Shown here piece after piece: positions 39,693-51,300 of a stretch of DNA of 64,000 nt. Source of the stretch: Elysia chlorotica. Taxonomy: Eukaryota; Mollusca; Gastropoda; Plakobranchidae. The position numbers were made by a program, and so were the translations under genes. Within the stretch, counting starts at the first letter, position 1. Each line of letters begins with the position of its first letter. Location of the stretch: assembly GCA_003991915.1 (NCBI GenBank), contig RQTK01000350.1:144227-208226 (forward strand). Direction: 5' to 3'. The notes beneath the pieces are model-generated. The model did no database searches. It worked only from the letters and a program-made list of their open reading frames with translations, and was not told the DNA's origin.

Positions 39693-40313
39693 CTGACAAT
39701 CACACTTTCCTAGGCTATGGCATCTCACAACCTACTCATGACACTGCATTTAGGAAAAGACATGCACAGCTAAATAAGTGTAACTCATGCACATGATGTG
39801 AATCACAGACTAACCTAGATCAAATCAAGCCAACAGCATTTTAACTGCCATTGTTAAACCTCAGTATTTAAACTATTGTGGGTATTCTATACCATAACCG
39901 TGCTGTAAGAGAGCAAAAGTGGGTTTGTATCTATAGGATCTAGCTTAGAATATAGCTAAATCTAATGAGATCTCTAGATCTAGAGTCTAGGCCTAAAAGG
40001 CTAATTGAAATGTAAATTAGATTCTATCATTCTAACTCTAAGATCTAGGCCACATCTAGATCTATAATTATCTTGATCAACATTGTCATAGGCCTAGAGA
40101 TCTATTATTTAGCTGAATCTGAAATATTAGAATCGAAAGCAACTTTCAATGCATTAACTTTTATTCTGGATCTTCAAATGGGCCTAGATCTAAATGTAAA
40201 TCTAGATCTAGGTCTAGTCTAGTTTCTAAATTACCCAATACCGATAACAAGTTTGGTGAAGGGATAAAACTAGACTAGTAAAGTATGTCCAGTAAAAAAA
40301 TCCAAACAAGTAC

Positions 40314-40426
40314 CGGTCCGGCGTGTTGATCTTTCTCTTAGATCCACTAGGTGCCCTGTCTATATCTATGGTCTCAGCAGGGGGTGACCAAAGAGAACGA
40401 AATCCATCTGCTAGTGTCCTGAACAT
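40314..40426 (-). CDS. Possible orphan first coding exon, unidentified
   Basis: The minus strand has ATG at 40426-40424 opening MFRTLADGFRSLWSPPAE and continuing with an SGSKRKINTPDR stretch, then a possible donor (CCG before GTACTT) at 40313-40312. The composition is protein-like rather than low-complexity, unlike its surroundings. No downstream partner exon was found before MANBA exon 1, and its phase does not fit MANBA exon 1. I do not recognise the protein. It could be chance. Confidence 0.25.
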
Positions 40427-40800
40427 TGGTGGTTGTTTGGGTAAACGAAGAGCGCTTTCACCAGTGTTCAATCAAGGCGACACTGGAGCCTAGAATTGGT
40501 CTAGTAGGCTACCAATGCCGTAAATTAGAGCCATAAATGGGAATGCTTTACTATTCAATATGGTCGTGAATTTCATTTTTTTAGGAAGTGTCTTCCGAGA
40601 CAGCAATCGTGGTCTGCCTATACCAGCGTTAGAGAGACCACGAAAAACGTATGGTGTGCGCAAGCGCAAGGACGACATTTTCATTTTGTTGGGTTTCCCC
40701 GATATATTTATACCCCATAAGCTGTTTGGCTTGCTGATCTTGTTTCTTTGCCTTGTCTTGATCACTATAATTATCTAAATAATGGAGAGTAGAACTGATA

Positions 40801-41651
40801 CAGTTATAGGCGAACCTAAGTCACAGATAGAAGAAAACCTACCAAGAGAAACCGTATACGCCGATGACGTCGACTTTATAGGTATGGAATACATCGATAT
40901 AGAAGCCGTACAAAGAACACTCCAAAAATACAACCTGTAGGTCAATGTCGACAAAACTGAGAAGACACTCCTAAGTAAAAATGCAGAAGCTTGGAGATCA
41001 ACAAAAAAGGTTGGATTACTGATTGGCGACAGGGAGGATGTAGAGAGGAGAAAATAACTATCGAACGTTGCCTTATACAAACTGAAGAACATCTGGATAG
41101 GAAAAGACGAAATTAATCAAAACACTAAAATAAAACTATACAAAGCACTAGTCAGGTCCATACTAACATACAATTGTGCAACCTGGGCACTGACACAGAC
41201 CGAACTGAACAAAATTGACGCTTTCCACCGGAAACAACTACGAAAAATCCTTAACATCCACTACCCTACACAAATTTCCAACAAATCGCTATACAAAAAA
41301 TGCAACGAAAACCTTTATCCACCCACATAGTAGAAAGCCGTTGGCGCCTATTCGGCCATATTTTGCGCAGAGATAAAGATATACCAGCGAACAAGGCCAT
41401 GGAGTTGTACTTCACCCACTTCGAAAATGGATTTAGGGGAAGACCAACTACAGCCCTACCAGTGATCCTCAACAAAGACCTATCACGCACCCACAATCTT
41501 TCACTGAAAACGACTCAAGACTTGAACCACATACATTCACTAGCAGAGGAACGTGGTCAATGGAGATCATTCATCAAGCACATTGCATAGATTGCCGAGG
41601 CGTCCCGATCTGATGACCGGGATGCGAAAGGCAATTAAGTCAAATAAGTAA
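40801..41651 (+). mobile_element. 5'-truncated LINE with 10-bp target-site duplication
   Basis: AGAACTGATA occurs at 40791-40800 and again at 41652-41661 around an 851-base insert. The insert starts inside the reverse transcriptase domain just before YADDVDF, the catalytic motif, and continues with LYKALVRSILTYNCATW and a SRWRLFGHILR region. Two in-frame stops (near 40937 and 41055) and a frameshift near 41290 make it inactive. The last ORF ends at 41590. The 3' end is AATTAAGTCAAATAAGTA, not a long poly-A. Confidence 0.85.
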
Positions 41652-42707
41652 AGAACTGATATATAGTATATCTAGAGTAGGCCTGTATCTCAAGTCGATT
41701 TCACGCTTATGGTAGAGAGAGGGGTAGAGATTTAGAGAGAATATAGGGAGATATTTAAAGAGTATAATTATGTAGAGAGATTTAGAGAGAATGGAGAGAG
41801 GGAGTGAGTTGGAGAAAGAGAGAGATTGAGGGAGAGAGAGAGGGATAGAGACCGTGATTGGGCAAGAGAAGAGGGAGATTTGGGAGAGCCGTCGGAAGCG
41901 GAACACGGAAATACAGAAGAATACATTAAATTAATTACGAAACTTATTAAAATAATGAGTATTCAATGACTGAGGATGGGATAAGCCCAAGGTTTTTTTC
42001 TCTTCAAAAGGGATATATCATATTCAAAGTGCACACACCAGCAACTTCTGTCAGAACCTTTTACGTGTATTGTTATAACAACAACAAATTAAAAAAAAGA
42101 AGGGATCAACAAACTAAGCTCAATGTGGTCTCCCGAGATTGAGTCTAGAAGGACAGCGATTGTGGTCTCCCTAGTCTGGGGTCTAGAAAAACTAAGCTCA
42201 GTGTGGTCTCCTGAGATGGAGTCTAGAAGGACTGCGATTGTGGTCTTCCTAGATTGGGGTCTAGAAGGACCGCGATCGTGGTCTGCCTAGACTGGAGTCT
42301 AGAATGACCAAGATTGTGGTCTCCCTAGACTCTACCTCTTTTTTTAGAAAAGGGAGTGTCTTCCGAGACCGCAATCGTGGCCTGCCTAGCCGAGCGTCTA
42401 GAAAGACCACGAAAGAGACTGGTGTGCGCAAGCGCGAGGAGGGCACTTTGATTTTCTTGGGTTTCCCCAATCTATTTTAACTCAAGCTGCTTCGTCGTAC
42501 CGCTTGCTGATCTTACTCTTTTTTCCTCCTTGTTTTATTTGCTTCTCGATCTCTAGTAATGGAATGTAGTATAGTCGACTTCACGCCCATGGTATAGAGA
42601 GGGGAGACAGATTTAGATAGAATAGAAAGTGGGGGAAAGAGAGGGAGAGAAATACATAGCGTGATTGAGCGAGAGAAGAGATAGATAGGGAGAAAGAAAG
42701 AGAGAGT

Positions 42708-42768
42708 GAAAGGGGGGGGGGGGGGGGGGGGGGGGAAGAGGGGGAGGGGGGGGGGGGGGGGGGGGGGT
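42708..42768. repeat. Poly-G tract
   Basis: One run of about 24 G, a short AAGAG spacer, then two further G runs, the last about 22 long. It lies at the end of the GA-rich core of repeat copy 2. Copy 1 lacks it. Confidence 0.95.
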
Positions 42769-42975
42769 CGGAAGTACGTGGAAAAACAGAAAAATCTTTA
42801 AAGTATTCCAAAACTAATTAAAATAATGATTATTCATTCATTGCCTGAGGATGGGATGAACCCAATGCTTTTTTCCCATCTTCCAATGGAAGATATAAAA
42901 TTCAAAGGGTACACACCAGCAACTTCTGTCAGACCCATTTACCCTAGTTTTATTGTCATGACAACAACAAATTAA

Positions 42976-44198
42976 GCTCAATATGGTCTCCCTCGATTGG
43001 AGTATAAAAGGAACGCGATCATAGTCTCCCTAGATTCTACCTTTTTTAACTATCTATAAAATGAGCGCGATATCCTTCTTTTTTTCTGTGGTTTATTTAA
43101 TATTTAAATAAAAAGCGATGCGTCAGTATTTAATAGATTAATCATATAATACTCAAAGCAAAGAAGGCCCATGTTTTGCGACAAGCCGCTCTTGGTTGAT
43201 GCTGTTTGTATTTTTCAATGGCGAGCACTTTTATGAACAGAAGTAAAGTCTTATTGTCGGAAATGGCTCGAAAAATACAGGGATTTTTAGGGGTCTTAAA
43301 AAAACGATCTTGAATATCATTTATAGATGTAATCCAAAAAGGGTATTTGATTTGTTTTACGTTGCATATTTCCAGGAAGTATCATATAATACGACGGCGA
43401 GTCCTAAGACTAAGTCTAAATATTTTACTTTCAACAACACAAGACAGTGCGGGGACCCCGGCTAAATCAGTAGGGGCAAAGTCCAACAAACAAAATTTCC
43501 CACGGACTTTCCGATAGGGTGACCAACGCTCTACCACCTGTGTAATTCACCCCTTTAAAACATGGAGGTTGTATTTCATTACACTGCACCCCCGTAAAGG
43601 CCCTATGGTCCATTAAATTTGTAAGACATGTATATACAGTGTAAGCTTGCGTTCATAATCGGAGCCAACACCGAGGGCTCACGACGACTGAATAAGGCAG
43701 TGCATAATGTAGTTTTACACCTACAGTGCGCACACTTAATTTTTCACAATTTCTTAGAAGAACAAAATAAACGAGGAAAAAAAGAACACAATGGCTTGAT
43801 TAATAATAACAAAAACAACAACAACAACAACAACAATAACAACATAATAATAATAATAATAATAAAAATATTAAGCATTTACCATACTGCCAACTGAGCT
43901 CCCGATTAGAGTGTTTTAATCTTAAATTATAACACCACCTTAATTCTCATGCACCAGATCCACCGGGACTATCTCAGCCAGTATAAGCTTAGACTTAAGC
44001 TTTTGTTCAATTGCAAGGGCGCTAAGTAAATACATGTCACTAGAGGAAGGGGTTTGTGAACGAATACTTTATCCACACCTGGTGATTCAGAATTTGCTTT
44101 ACGTGGTCATACATGCGGACTCTTTTCGAAATATGAAGGACGTATAGCTGCTCGAAGATTTCCGGCACACTAGACAACGGTCATGATCAGATTACGTG

Positions 44199-44240
<42 letters not shown>

Positions 44241-45335
44241 ATTATCATTATTATTATAACAAGCTCTGTAGTTGAACAGTTCCAAATCTGAGCTCTAGTT
44301 ACAAAGGAGGATGAGCGGTTTAGTTTTTAGAATTACATGTACATGTAATAGAACACACAAATTTGTAGTTAAAATCTTTACATAGAATTGACATTTGCAA
44401 TAGAGAATGAAACTACATGTATTCTCAATTGAAATACTTATCTACAGATTTTTTTTTGTTATTATTGAAAAATGGATCTCATCTACATATTGCTTGATGC
44501 TGATGTCCAATAAAGTAGTTACTGAGCTGCTGAATGTATGTAACTACATGTTTTTGTCTCAAAGTAATAAGAGAACAGGAAAAAATTAGTTATGAAATTG
44601 CGTCACACAATTAAAAAAGCCATAGTAACTGCAGCTTTTACTAGTGACGATAAGACGATGTTCATAATCATATCCGTTTCATTTGCCCGTTGCACCAAAA
44701 AAGTACTGTGATGAGGCTCTCTTTCGGCTAAATAAAAAGTATCTTCAATGTACAAAGGCACCTCTTGAATTTTTTGATTATCAGCAAGTTATTTAAATTT
44801 TAAGAGATATATAACTATGGGGGTCCCATAATAACTTCATTTTATAACTAATTATGTGTCATAGCGAGCTCGTGGACCTTTTTTTACTATTGTGCGATAT
44901 AAATCATGCAATTTTATTCGATGAAAGATCCCCATTCCTATAAATAAAGTCTTCTCATCAATGCTTTATAAACTCTCAGGTGTCAATTGATTTTATAGAC
45001 TTGCCTCTAAACTGTTACTGTCGGTAGAAAATGTTTTTTTCTGTCCTAACTATATGTATTTCTAATATTTGTGATTTTAATAGTTTTAGCTTGAGCAAAG
45101 TTGACTAAGATTAGTTATGGCCGAAATCATATTGAAAAAAACAACAACCAAAAAACAACATATTTTGAACAATAAATTTCAAAGCCTTTCAATAGGAAAT
45201 TGAAACAGTCCATTGAAACATTTGAAAATATTTTAGACAGAAACAAGTATCTACAATTTATGAAACAAAACTTTTTGTGACCACAAAAATTTATTTCAGA
45301 GGCAATCTGCAATAATATCAACAACGCATGATTAC

Positions 45336-45392
<57 letters not shown>

Positions 45393-48323
45393 CAACAAAA
45401 AATAGCAACCGAGCAACAAGAGCATTAGAGTTGAAAAAATGTATGGCGTAATGGAAAACAAAATATGCAAGTCAAATGGCAACTAAAAAGCAGTGCTATG
45501 TATTGTGTATCAAAACAAGAGTGATGGAGTTGGAGATTCAGTATACTATATTCCAAGAAAAACTAGACAACTTTTTGTAGTCGCTTTGAAGGCCGCCCGA
45601 TGGCCAGATGGTCAGTCTGGGTCTGACACGGGTGACTGGGTGTGAAAAAATGGGGCGTGGCAGTGCTGTTCACCTGGTCATCGCCTATAATTTTTTCATT
45701 ATTTCTGGTCATAAATTCATAAAACTATATATTTCTATTGTGCTGAGAAGTTAGTTGATTTCACTATCTTGTTTGTTTCTGCGTCTGAATAATTGTTTAT
45801 TATTAATCATGTGGGAAGAATATAGGAGAAGCTAGTCATTACTTTTTTTCCTGCTGGTGATCACAGTTAAACTTATTTAACTTTAAAGAGTTTTGCGTTT
45901 AGAACCCTTTTAGCCCCAGTTGCAAGTTCTACAATACAGAAACCGAAACATCAGCAGAGGATCGAACCTTTGGCCTCCTACTCGTCAATCCAGAGCACTA
46001 ATGTTAGAGATATCTGGCGCCCTATATTGCTAAAAATGCAATCTTCAAATTAATGTTATGTCCCATTGGTTTCCTACAGAGGTGGGCGGAAAAGGAGTTG
46101 GGTAGAAAAATAGCTGTGACACCAAATATTTGAACCTTGGACCTGCTGCTCCTCGTCCTGAGCACTGCGCTGAGCTACATCCCTACTGAGCGAACGCTAA
46201 TAATATTTACATTTAATAAGGTCTACATTGCATGAATTTCCATAAAAATATCAGACCACATATTTGGACACGTCTAGTATTGCACCGTCTGCTTGAGAAC
46301 GCAGGCCACGACAGACGAAGACGTTGTGAAGTGGTAATGATCAAAGATTATCAAGCGATGCACCGTGTTGTTACACCATGTGTTTGTCTGTCTGTCTCAT
46401 GTCAAATCGTGGCTTTCATCACCACCTTCCCCTACATCACTGGTTCAATCATTTTTATACACGGAGACTTAACACCGTCACGTTACCCAAGATCTCTACA
46501 AGGGGTATCTTGCTCCTTCCGCAGCCCTTTCCTTTCTTAGAGATCCAGGCTATAATCTGTGATATAACCGTCATAATGTGACTAGGTAGCTGAGATTAGT
46601 GAGAATCCTCCTAACTACTCATTGATTTCATTGTTTGACATTTAAAGAGCTTGTGCACTCCTTCACAGGTTTCTCGCATGATCGAAAAAGGGTGAATAAA
46701 GGATGAATGAAGGCCTACTACCAGTGGCAGTTACTCGGCACCCCGCAGGGTCCAGTTGGGAGGTGATAAGTCAGTAGAGTGACTGTGAGCGGAACTAGTA
46801 GTTCTGTCACAGCGAGGCATTCAACTGGCGTGCTGCGCTTTATGGGTTAAAAAGTCAAAATGGATATTTGAGGACTGCATACAATTTCAATTCCCAATGA
46901 AAACACAAGGTCGACCGTCTGAAGCAGACTTGGTGGGGAAGCACTGATGCCTAGATAAAGGCCGCCAGTACCACTTGGGTCGAGCTGAAGAGGACCGGCC
47001 AGAACTGAATCCGGTGGAAGGTAGTTTCTGTGGCCCTATGCTCCACAGGGTAATCAAGAGGCTTAAAATAAACTAAACTTTACTCTTTTCAGTATTTTAC
47101 ACACAAAAAAAAACAACACCCCATACTATTCAGGTTTACTTTCTTGATACTAAGAAATATGATTATGGTTGAACAGATCCTAAAAAACTAGAAAGCTTGC
47201 AGTAACTGTAAATAACTTTCAACTTCTTAATTTGTATTGCAATAGCAGTCTGAAGCACATTTTGAAATAAGATAGCACCTGTTTGCAAAATATATATATA
47301 ATATATTTATACCAATAATGCATACGTTTTCTGAGAAAATAAAAAGGCTACAATGCTATGGCACCTTGGATATATAAAAAATATTATGAGATGTTGTAGT
47401 AAATACAAATTCTGATGGTTATGTCATCTTCATTTTTTTTTCCACATGAGAGCAATAAGGCAATAATACTTCACTATATTTGTCAAAAACTATTAGTTCC
47501 TTCATACATATAACTAACATCTCTTATATCTACTAGCGCTTTTGTTTTGTTTTAGGGAAATATGAGAATTAACATTGGAGTCACCCGGCAAGAAAAAAGA
47601 TAAAAGAAAAATAATATTGACAGCAAAATCTTCCTTTCTTAAATTAACAAAATAATGTTTCTTTTTTAAATTTAACTGCCATTTTCCACAGAATTTTCCT
47701 TTTTGTTTTTAAATTGGTTGCAAAGACCAATATGTCATTTTATTACACGTTTGCCAACATATCTCAAGAAGAAGATAAATATCAACAGTTTTTCAAAATT
47801 TAAAATAATGTGAGATATGATATGATCTTTAGTAACTTTTCATCATATTGATTAAAAAAAAAATTCTAAGAAAATAACAAAAATATGTAACATATATTCA
47901 TGAGATAGCTTTGATTTTTGTTTACTCTTAAGTCTTAAAATAATTTGGGATAAACTGCCTATAAATTGTTTCAATAACAAGAATGAAAAAAGTGCAATGT
48001 CACAAATAGATAATAACAGAATGCTAAATATAATCATAACCGCACAAAAAATATTTTGGCCCACAAACGCAGGCTTATAGAGAGTGGCAATTTCATTAAC
48101 AATAATATAGGTCATAAATTACGTATTTTGAAACCAATTGGTGAAAGGAGAAAAAGCTGATAAAATATCAGGCCCCTATAAATACAACAATAAAAAATCT
48201 AAATTGGCACAACAGTATTCATAAACAGCGCACAGCATAAACATGCTTGAATAAATATAATATAACGCTGTAAAAAGAAAATATGAAAGACAACAAATGA
48301 AAATAAACAATTAAGCCTTGGGA
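42976..48323. other. Intergenic, AT-rich, no confident gene
   Basis: Includes a decayed reverse SINE (43440-43555), AAC/AAT triplets (43800-43866), ATT (44199-44260) and AAT (45336-45392) arrays, a possible SINE head in reverse (45920-46010) and a retroelement-like 3' segment (46700-47095). The SorCS 3'UTR should occupy the right part; TTTATT (minus-strand AATAAA) occurs near 47738, but the true site is unknown. Short open frames here lack splice or protein support. Confidence 0.5.
46700..47095 (+). mobile_element. Candidate retroelement 3' segment with terminal hairpin
   Basis: A GC-richer island in AT-rich DNA, ending in a perfect short stem (CTGTGG, loop, CCACAG at 47028-47048), then GGGTAATCAAGAGGCTTAAAA. 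A stem followed by a short variable tail is typical of some LINE and SINE 3' ends. The family is not identified. Confidence 0.4.
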
Positions 48324-48385
48324 TCAACAAACTTCTTCATTTCCACCAAGTCTTCCTCCACTTTCCATCACCAAACAATGCCGAT
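48324..48385 (-). CDS. SORCS: Predicted SorCS terminal exon
   Basis: A long T tract and TTTTTTTTAG give a strong acceptor at 48387-48386. In the phase set by the previous exon it reads DRHCLVMESGGRLGGNEEVC, then TGA. It lies 3.3 kb from the tail exon, across the mariner-derived palindrome. An alternative ending is possible because only splice phase and acceptor quality support this exon. Confidence 0.6.
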
Positions 48386-51300
48386 CTAAAAAAAATATAA
48401 AAAGAGAAAAAAACAAAATTTGTGAAATATGAAGTGCAGATGGGTTTTTTTATTGGTGAATCACCAAAGACAAGGATACAAACAGATACTTTGAGAATAT
48501 CATGTGGTTTGTCAAAAGGTCATGTGAGTGGATTATCAACTAGCTTAAACTTTTTTTTATGCTATCTTTAATTAAACAAACGCATTTTGTTTTGGTGCTC
48601 ATACTATTTTTTCCTCTATTCTTTTTAGAAATTTCTTAAAAAAACTGTTAAAGACTAAGAAGCGTGGCTTCTCTTTTCAAGATGCATACTCTTAGCTTTA
48701 CCTCACAAATATAACTTATACTTATGTAGTTACAAAGGCTCTTGCTTATTATGTAATATTTTGAAACAGTGGGCAGGGTAATTCTAAAAAAATAAGACAA
48801 TAAAACTGCATAGTTAGACAAGTGCTTAAAAAAATTGAAAGATGAAGTTGTGTTTTTCACAGAGAGCTAAACCAATTTAAAAATACATTCTTATGGCATT
48901 GTAGTTTCTTTTAATACAAGAAAATTTCAGAAAAAACAAAACAAGATATACAAATATTGAATTAAGCAAATGCTGAGAAATGTTCATTAATCAGAAAAAT
49001 AAAATGAAAAATAAAGCGCAGAACATGAAAACAGCTTTTCTTTCTTGTCAGTTAATACGAAATTTTGTTCTTTTATCTTGATGAACAGAAATTTATATCT
49101 CAGAAATAAAAGAGCTTCAATCACAAAATCCTCTTTAAATGTTAAAAATCCATCTCTTTTAAATAATTAAAAAAAAAATACATTGCAATCAACTGAATAC
49201 TTGTATGTATTTTGTTAGTTAGAACCTTTAAAATTTGGCAAGCAATGTTAATAAAAGATATTTTAAAGAAAAATTGCATAACGGAAACGGAAAGATTTTT
49301 GAGAGAACCTTTAGATTAAAAGACCAACTTTCCGTCATAGATTATATCCATCCTGCTAATGAAGAGAGGGGAAAATCAAACATAATGCTTTCAAAGCCTC
49401 TACAGTTAATGCATCATCACCTCAAAATAATTATGTATAATAACCACACAAAAAAACAACCTTGTGGAGACGAGTCAAGCACTAATGTTTATGAAAATGG
49501 AGAAATGATCCCTAGTATTTATTCCTCAAACCATCATTTTGCATCCCAAAGGACTAAATACATAAGAACTTTAAAGAGCCTAAAGTTTGACCTTGTTTTG
49601 TACTTTATTCGGACACTGTTGTATTTATTTTTACAATAAACAAAAATACTTTATATATATAATAGTCCACATTAGCATATTAAATGTGGGGAAAAAATAA
49701 AACTTTTTTTTTACCACCTATTGAATAAAGCCCATAGTTTTTCAGCTGATTATTCTTAATCATCCTTAATAAGCACACCCAAGATTGAGTTTATTAACCT
49801 TTATATCTAACTATATTTTCTCAACATAAAATAGAATAGTGTAAAACCAAGTTTGAATTAACACATTCATTCTTGCATGAAGAAATTATGCTGAGCTCCA
49901 TTAAACTGAAGTTCTTAATAGTCCTGATGCTGTTTTCAGTGCTCAAAGGTGCTCAAATTCAAGCCCACAATAAGAGCAAGCAAGATACGAGGGCAGGCTG
50001 ATAAATAAGGGCCGTTTTTGAATAACTTTTTTATTTGAAGGACTACAGAAGCAAGTTACACATCAAATGAAAGCTTAGAGTCTCCCCTATCTGATGAACT
50101 ATCATTTTTCAACATAGTCACCATCGCGTTCAATACAGAGGCGCCAGCGTTGTACAAGTTTTCGCATTCCGTCGGCGAAGAATTCTGGTGTCTGGGATCG
50201 GCACCAAGAGCGAACATCCGCCTCAACNNNNNNNNNNNNNNNNNNNNNNNNNNNNNNNNNNNNNNNNNNNNNNNNNNNNNNNNNNNNNNNNNNNNNNNNN
50301 NNNNNNNNNNNNNNNNNNNNNNNNNNNNNNNNNNNNNNNNNNNNNNNNNNNNNNNNNNNNNNNNNNNNNNNNNNNNNNNNNNNNNNNNNNNNNNNNNNNN
50401 NNNNNNNNNNNNNNNNNNNNNNNNNNNNNNNNNNNNNNNNNNNNNNNNNNNNNNNNNNNNNNNNNNNNNNNNNNNNNNNNNNNNNNNNNNNNNNNNNNNN
50501 NNNNNNNNNNNNNNNNNNNNNNNNNNNNNNNNNNNNNNNNNNNNNNNNNNNNNNNNNNNNNNNNNNNNNNNNNNNNNNNNNNNNNNNNNNNNNNNNNNNN
50601 NNNNNNNNNNNNNNNNNNNNNNNNNNNNNNNNNNNNNNNNNNNNNNNNNNNNNNNNNNNNNNNNNNNNNNNNNNNNNNNNNNNNNNNNNNNNNNNNNNNN
50701 NNNNNNNNNNNNNNNNNNNNNNNNNNNNNNNNNNNNNNNNNNNNNNNNNNNNNNNNNNNNNNNNNNNNNNNNNNNNNNNNNNNNNNNNNNNNNNNNNNNN
50801 NNNNNNNNNNNNNNNNNNNNNNNNNNNNNNNNNNNNNNNNNNNNNNNNNNNNNNNNNNNNNNNNNNNNNNNNNNNNNNNNNNNNNNNNNNNNNNNNNNNN
50901 NNNNNNNNNNNNNNNNNNNNNNNNNNNNNNNNNNNNNNNNNNNNNNNNNNNGAGGTTGAGGCGGATGTTCGCTCTTGGTGCCGATCTCAGACACCAGAAT
51001 TCTTCGCCGACGGAATGCGAAAACTTTTACAACGCTGGCGCCTCTGTATTAAACGCGATGGTGACTATGTTGAAAAATGATAGTTCATCAGATAGGGGAG
51101 ACTCTAAGCTTTCATTTGATGTGTAACTTGCTTCTGTAGTCCTTCAAATAAAAAAGTTATTCAAAAACGGCCCTTATTTATCAGCCTGCCCTCGTATAAT
51201 ATTCAACACCTAACTAATATCTCTAGATACTTCTGAAAATTTAAGACACACAATAGTTATTTGGTGAGCACAATTCTTAGTAAAAAAGTATTGTGGATTG

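Larger units (their letters stand above)
36208..40313. other. Upstream of MANBA: repeats, no confident gene
   Basis: The MANBA promoter and any 5'UTR exon should lie here or further right, but no TATA or initiator signal can be defended. 37341-39435 is a shuffled tandem repeat block. 39440-39692 is a SINE. 39940-40220 is dense in GATCTAGATC-like palindromes. Confidence 0.5.
40585..42975. repeat. Tandemly duplicated repeat unit, first copy interrupted by a LINE
   Basis: Copy 1 is 40585-40790 plus 41662-42080. Copy 2 is 42350-42975. Shared landmarks are AGTGTCTTCCGAGAC, GGTGTGCGCAAGCGC, TTGGGTTTCCCC, a GA-rich core, TGAGGATGGGAT and CACCAGCAACTTCTGTCAGA. Between the copies (42115-42330) is a minisatellite of about 33 bases based on GGTCTCCCTAGACTGGAGTC; part of it recurs after copy 2 (42972-43035). 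Confidence 0.8.
49988..51194. mobile_element. Palindromic mariner-derived element with TA duplication
   Basis: It begins CGAGGGCAGGCTGATAAATA and ends with the exact reverse complement; TA lies on both sides (49986-49987, 51195-51196), the mariner/Tc1 target site. Left arm 49988-50227 and right arm 50952-51194 are inverted copies with 3 mismatches seen in 240 bases. Each arm carries the last 41 or so codons of a mariner transposase, reading outward. The centre is a 724-base gap. Confidence 0.88.

Noticed and set aside
40226-40471. Cys-loop receptor fourth helix suggested by DRYLFGFFYWTYF
   Set aside because: It lacks the FNxxYW ending and the preceding receptor domains. The hydrophobic part lies beyond a possible splice donor.
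50056-51126. 312-residue frames spanning the gap
   Set aside because: They run through N bases and are in the wrong frame. The true transposase frame ends at 50102 on the left and 51080 on the right.
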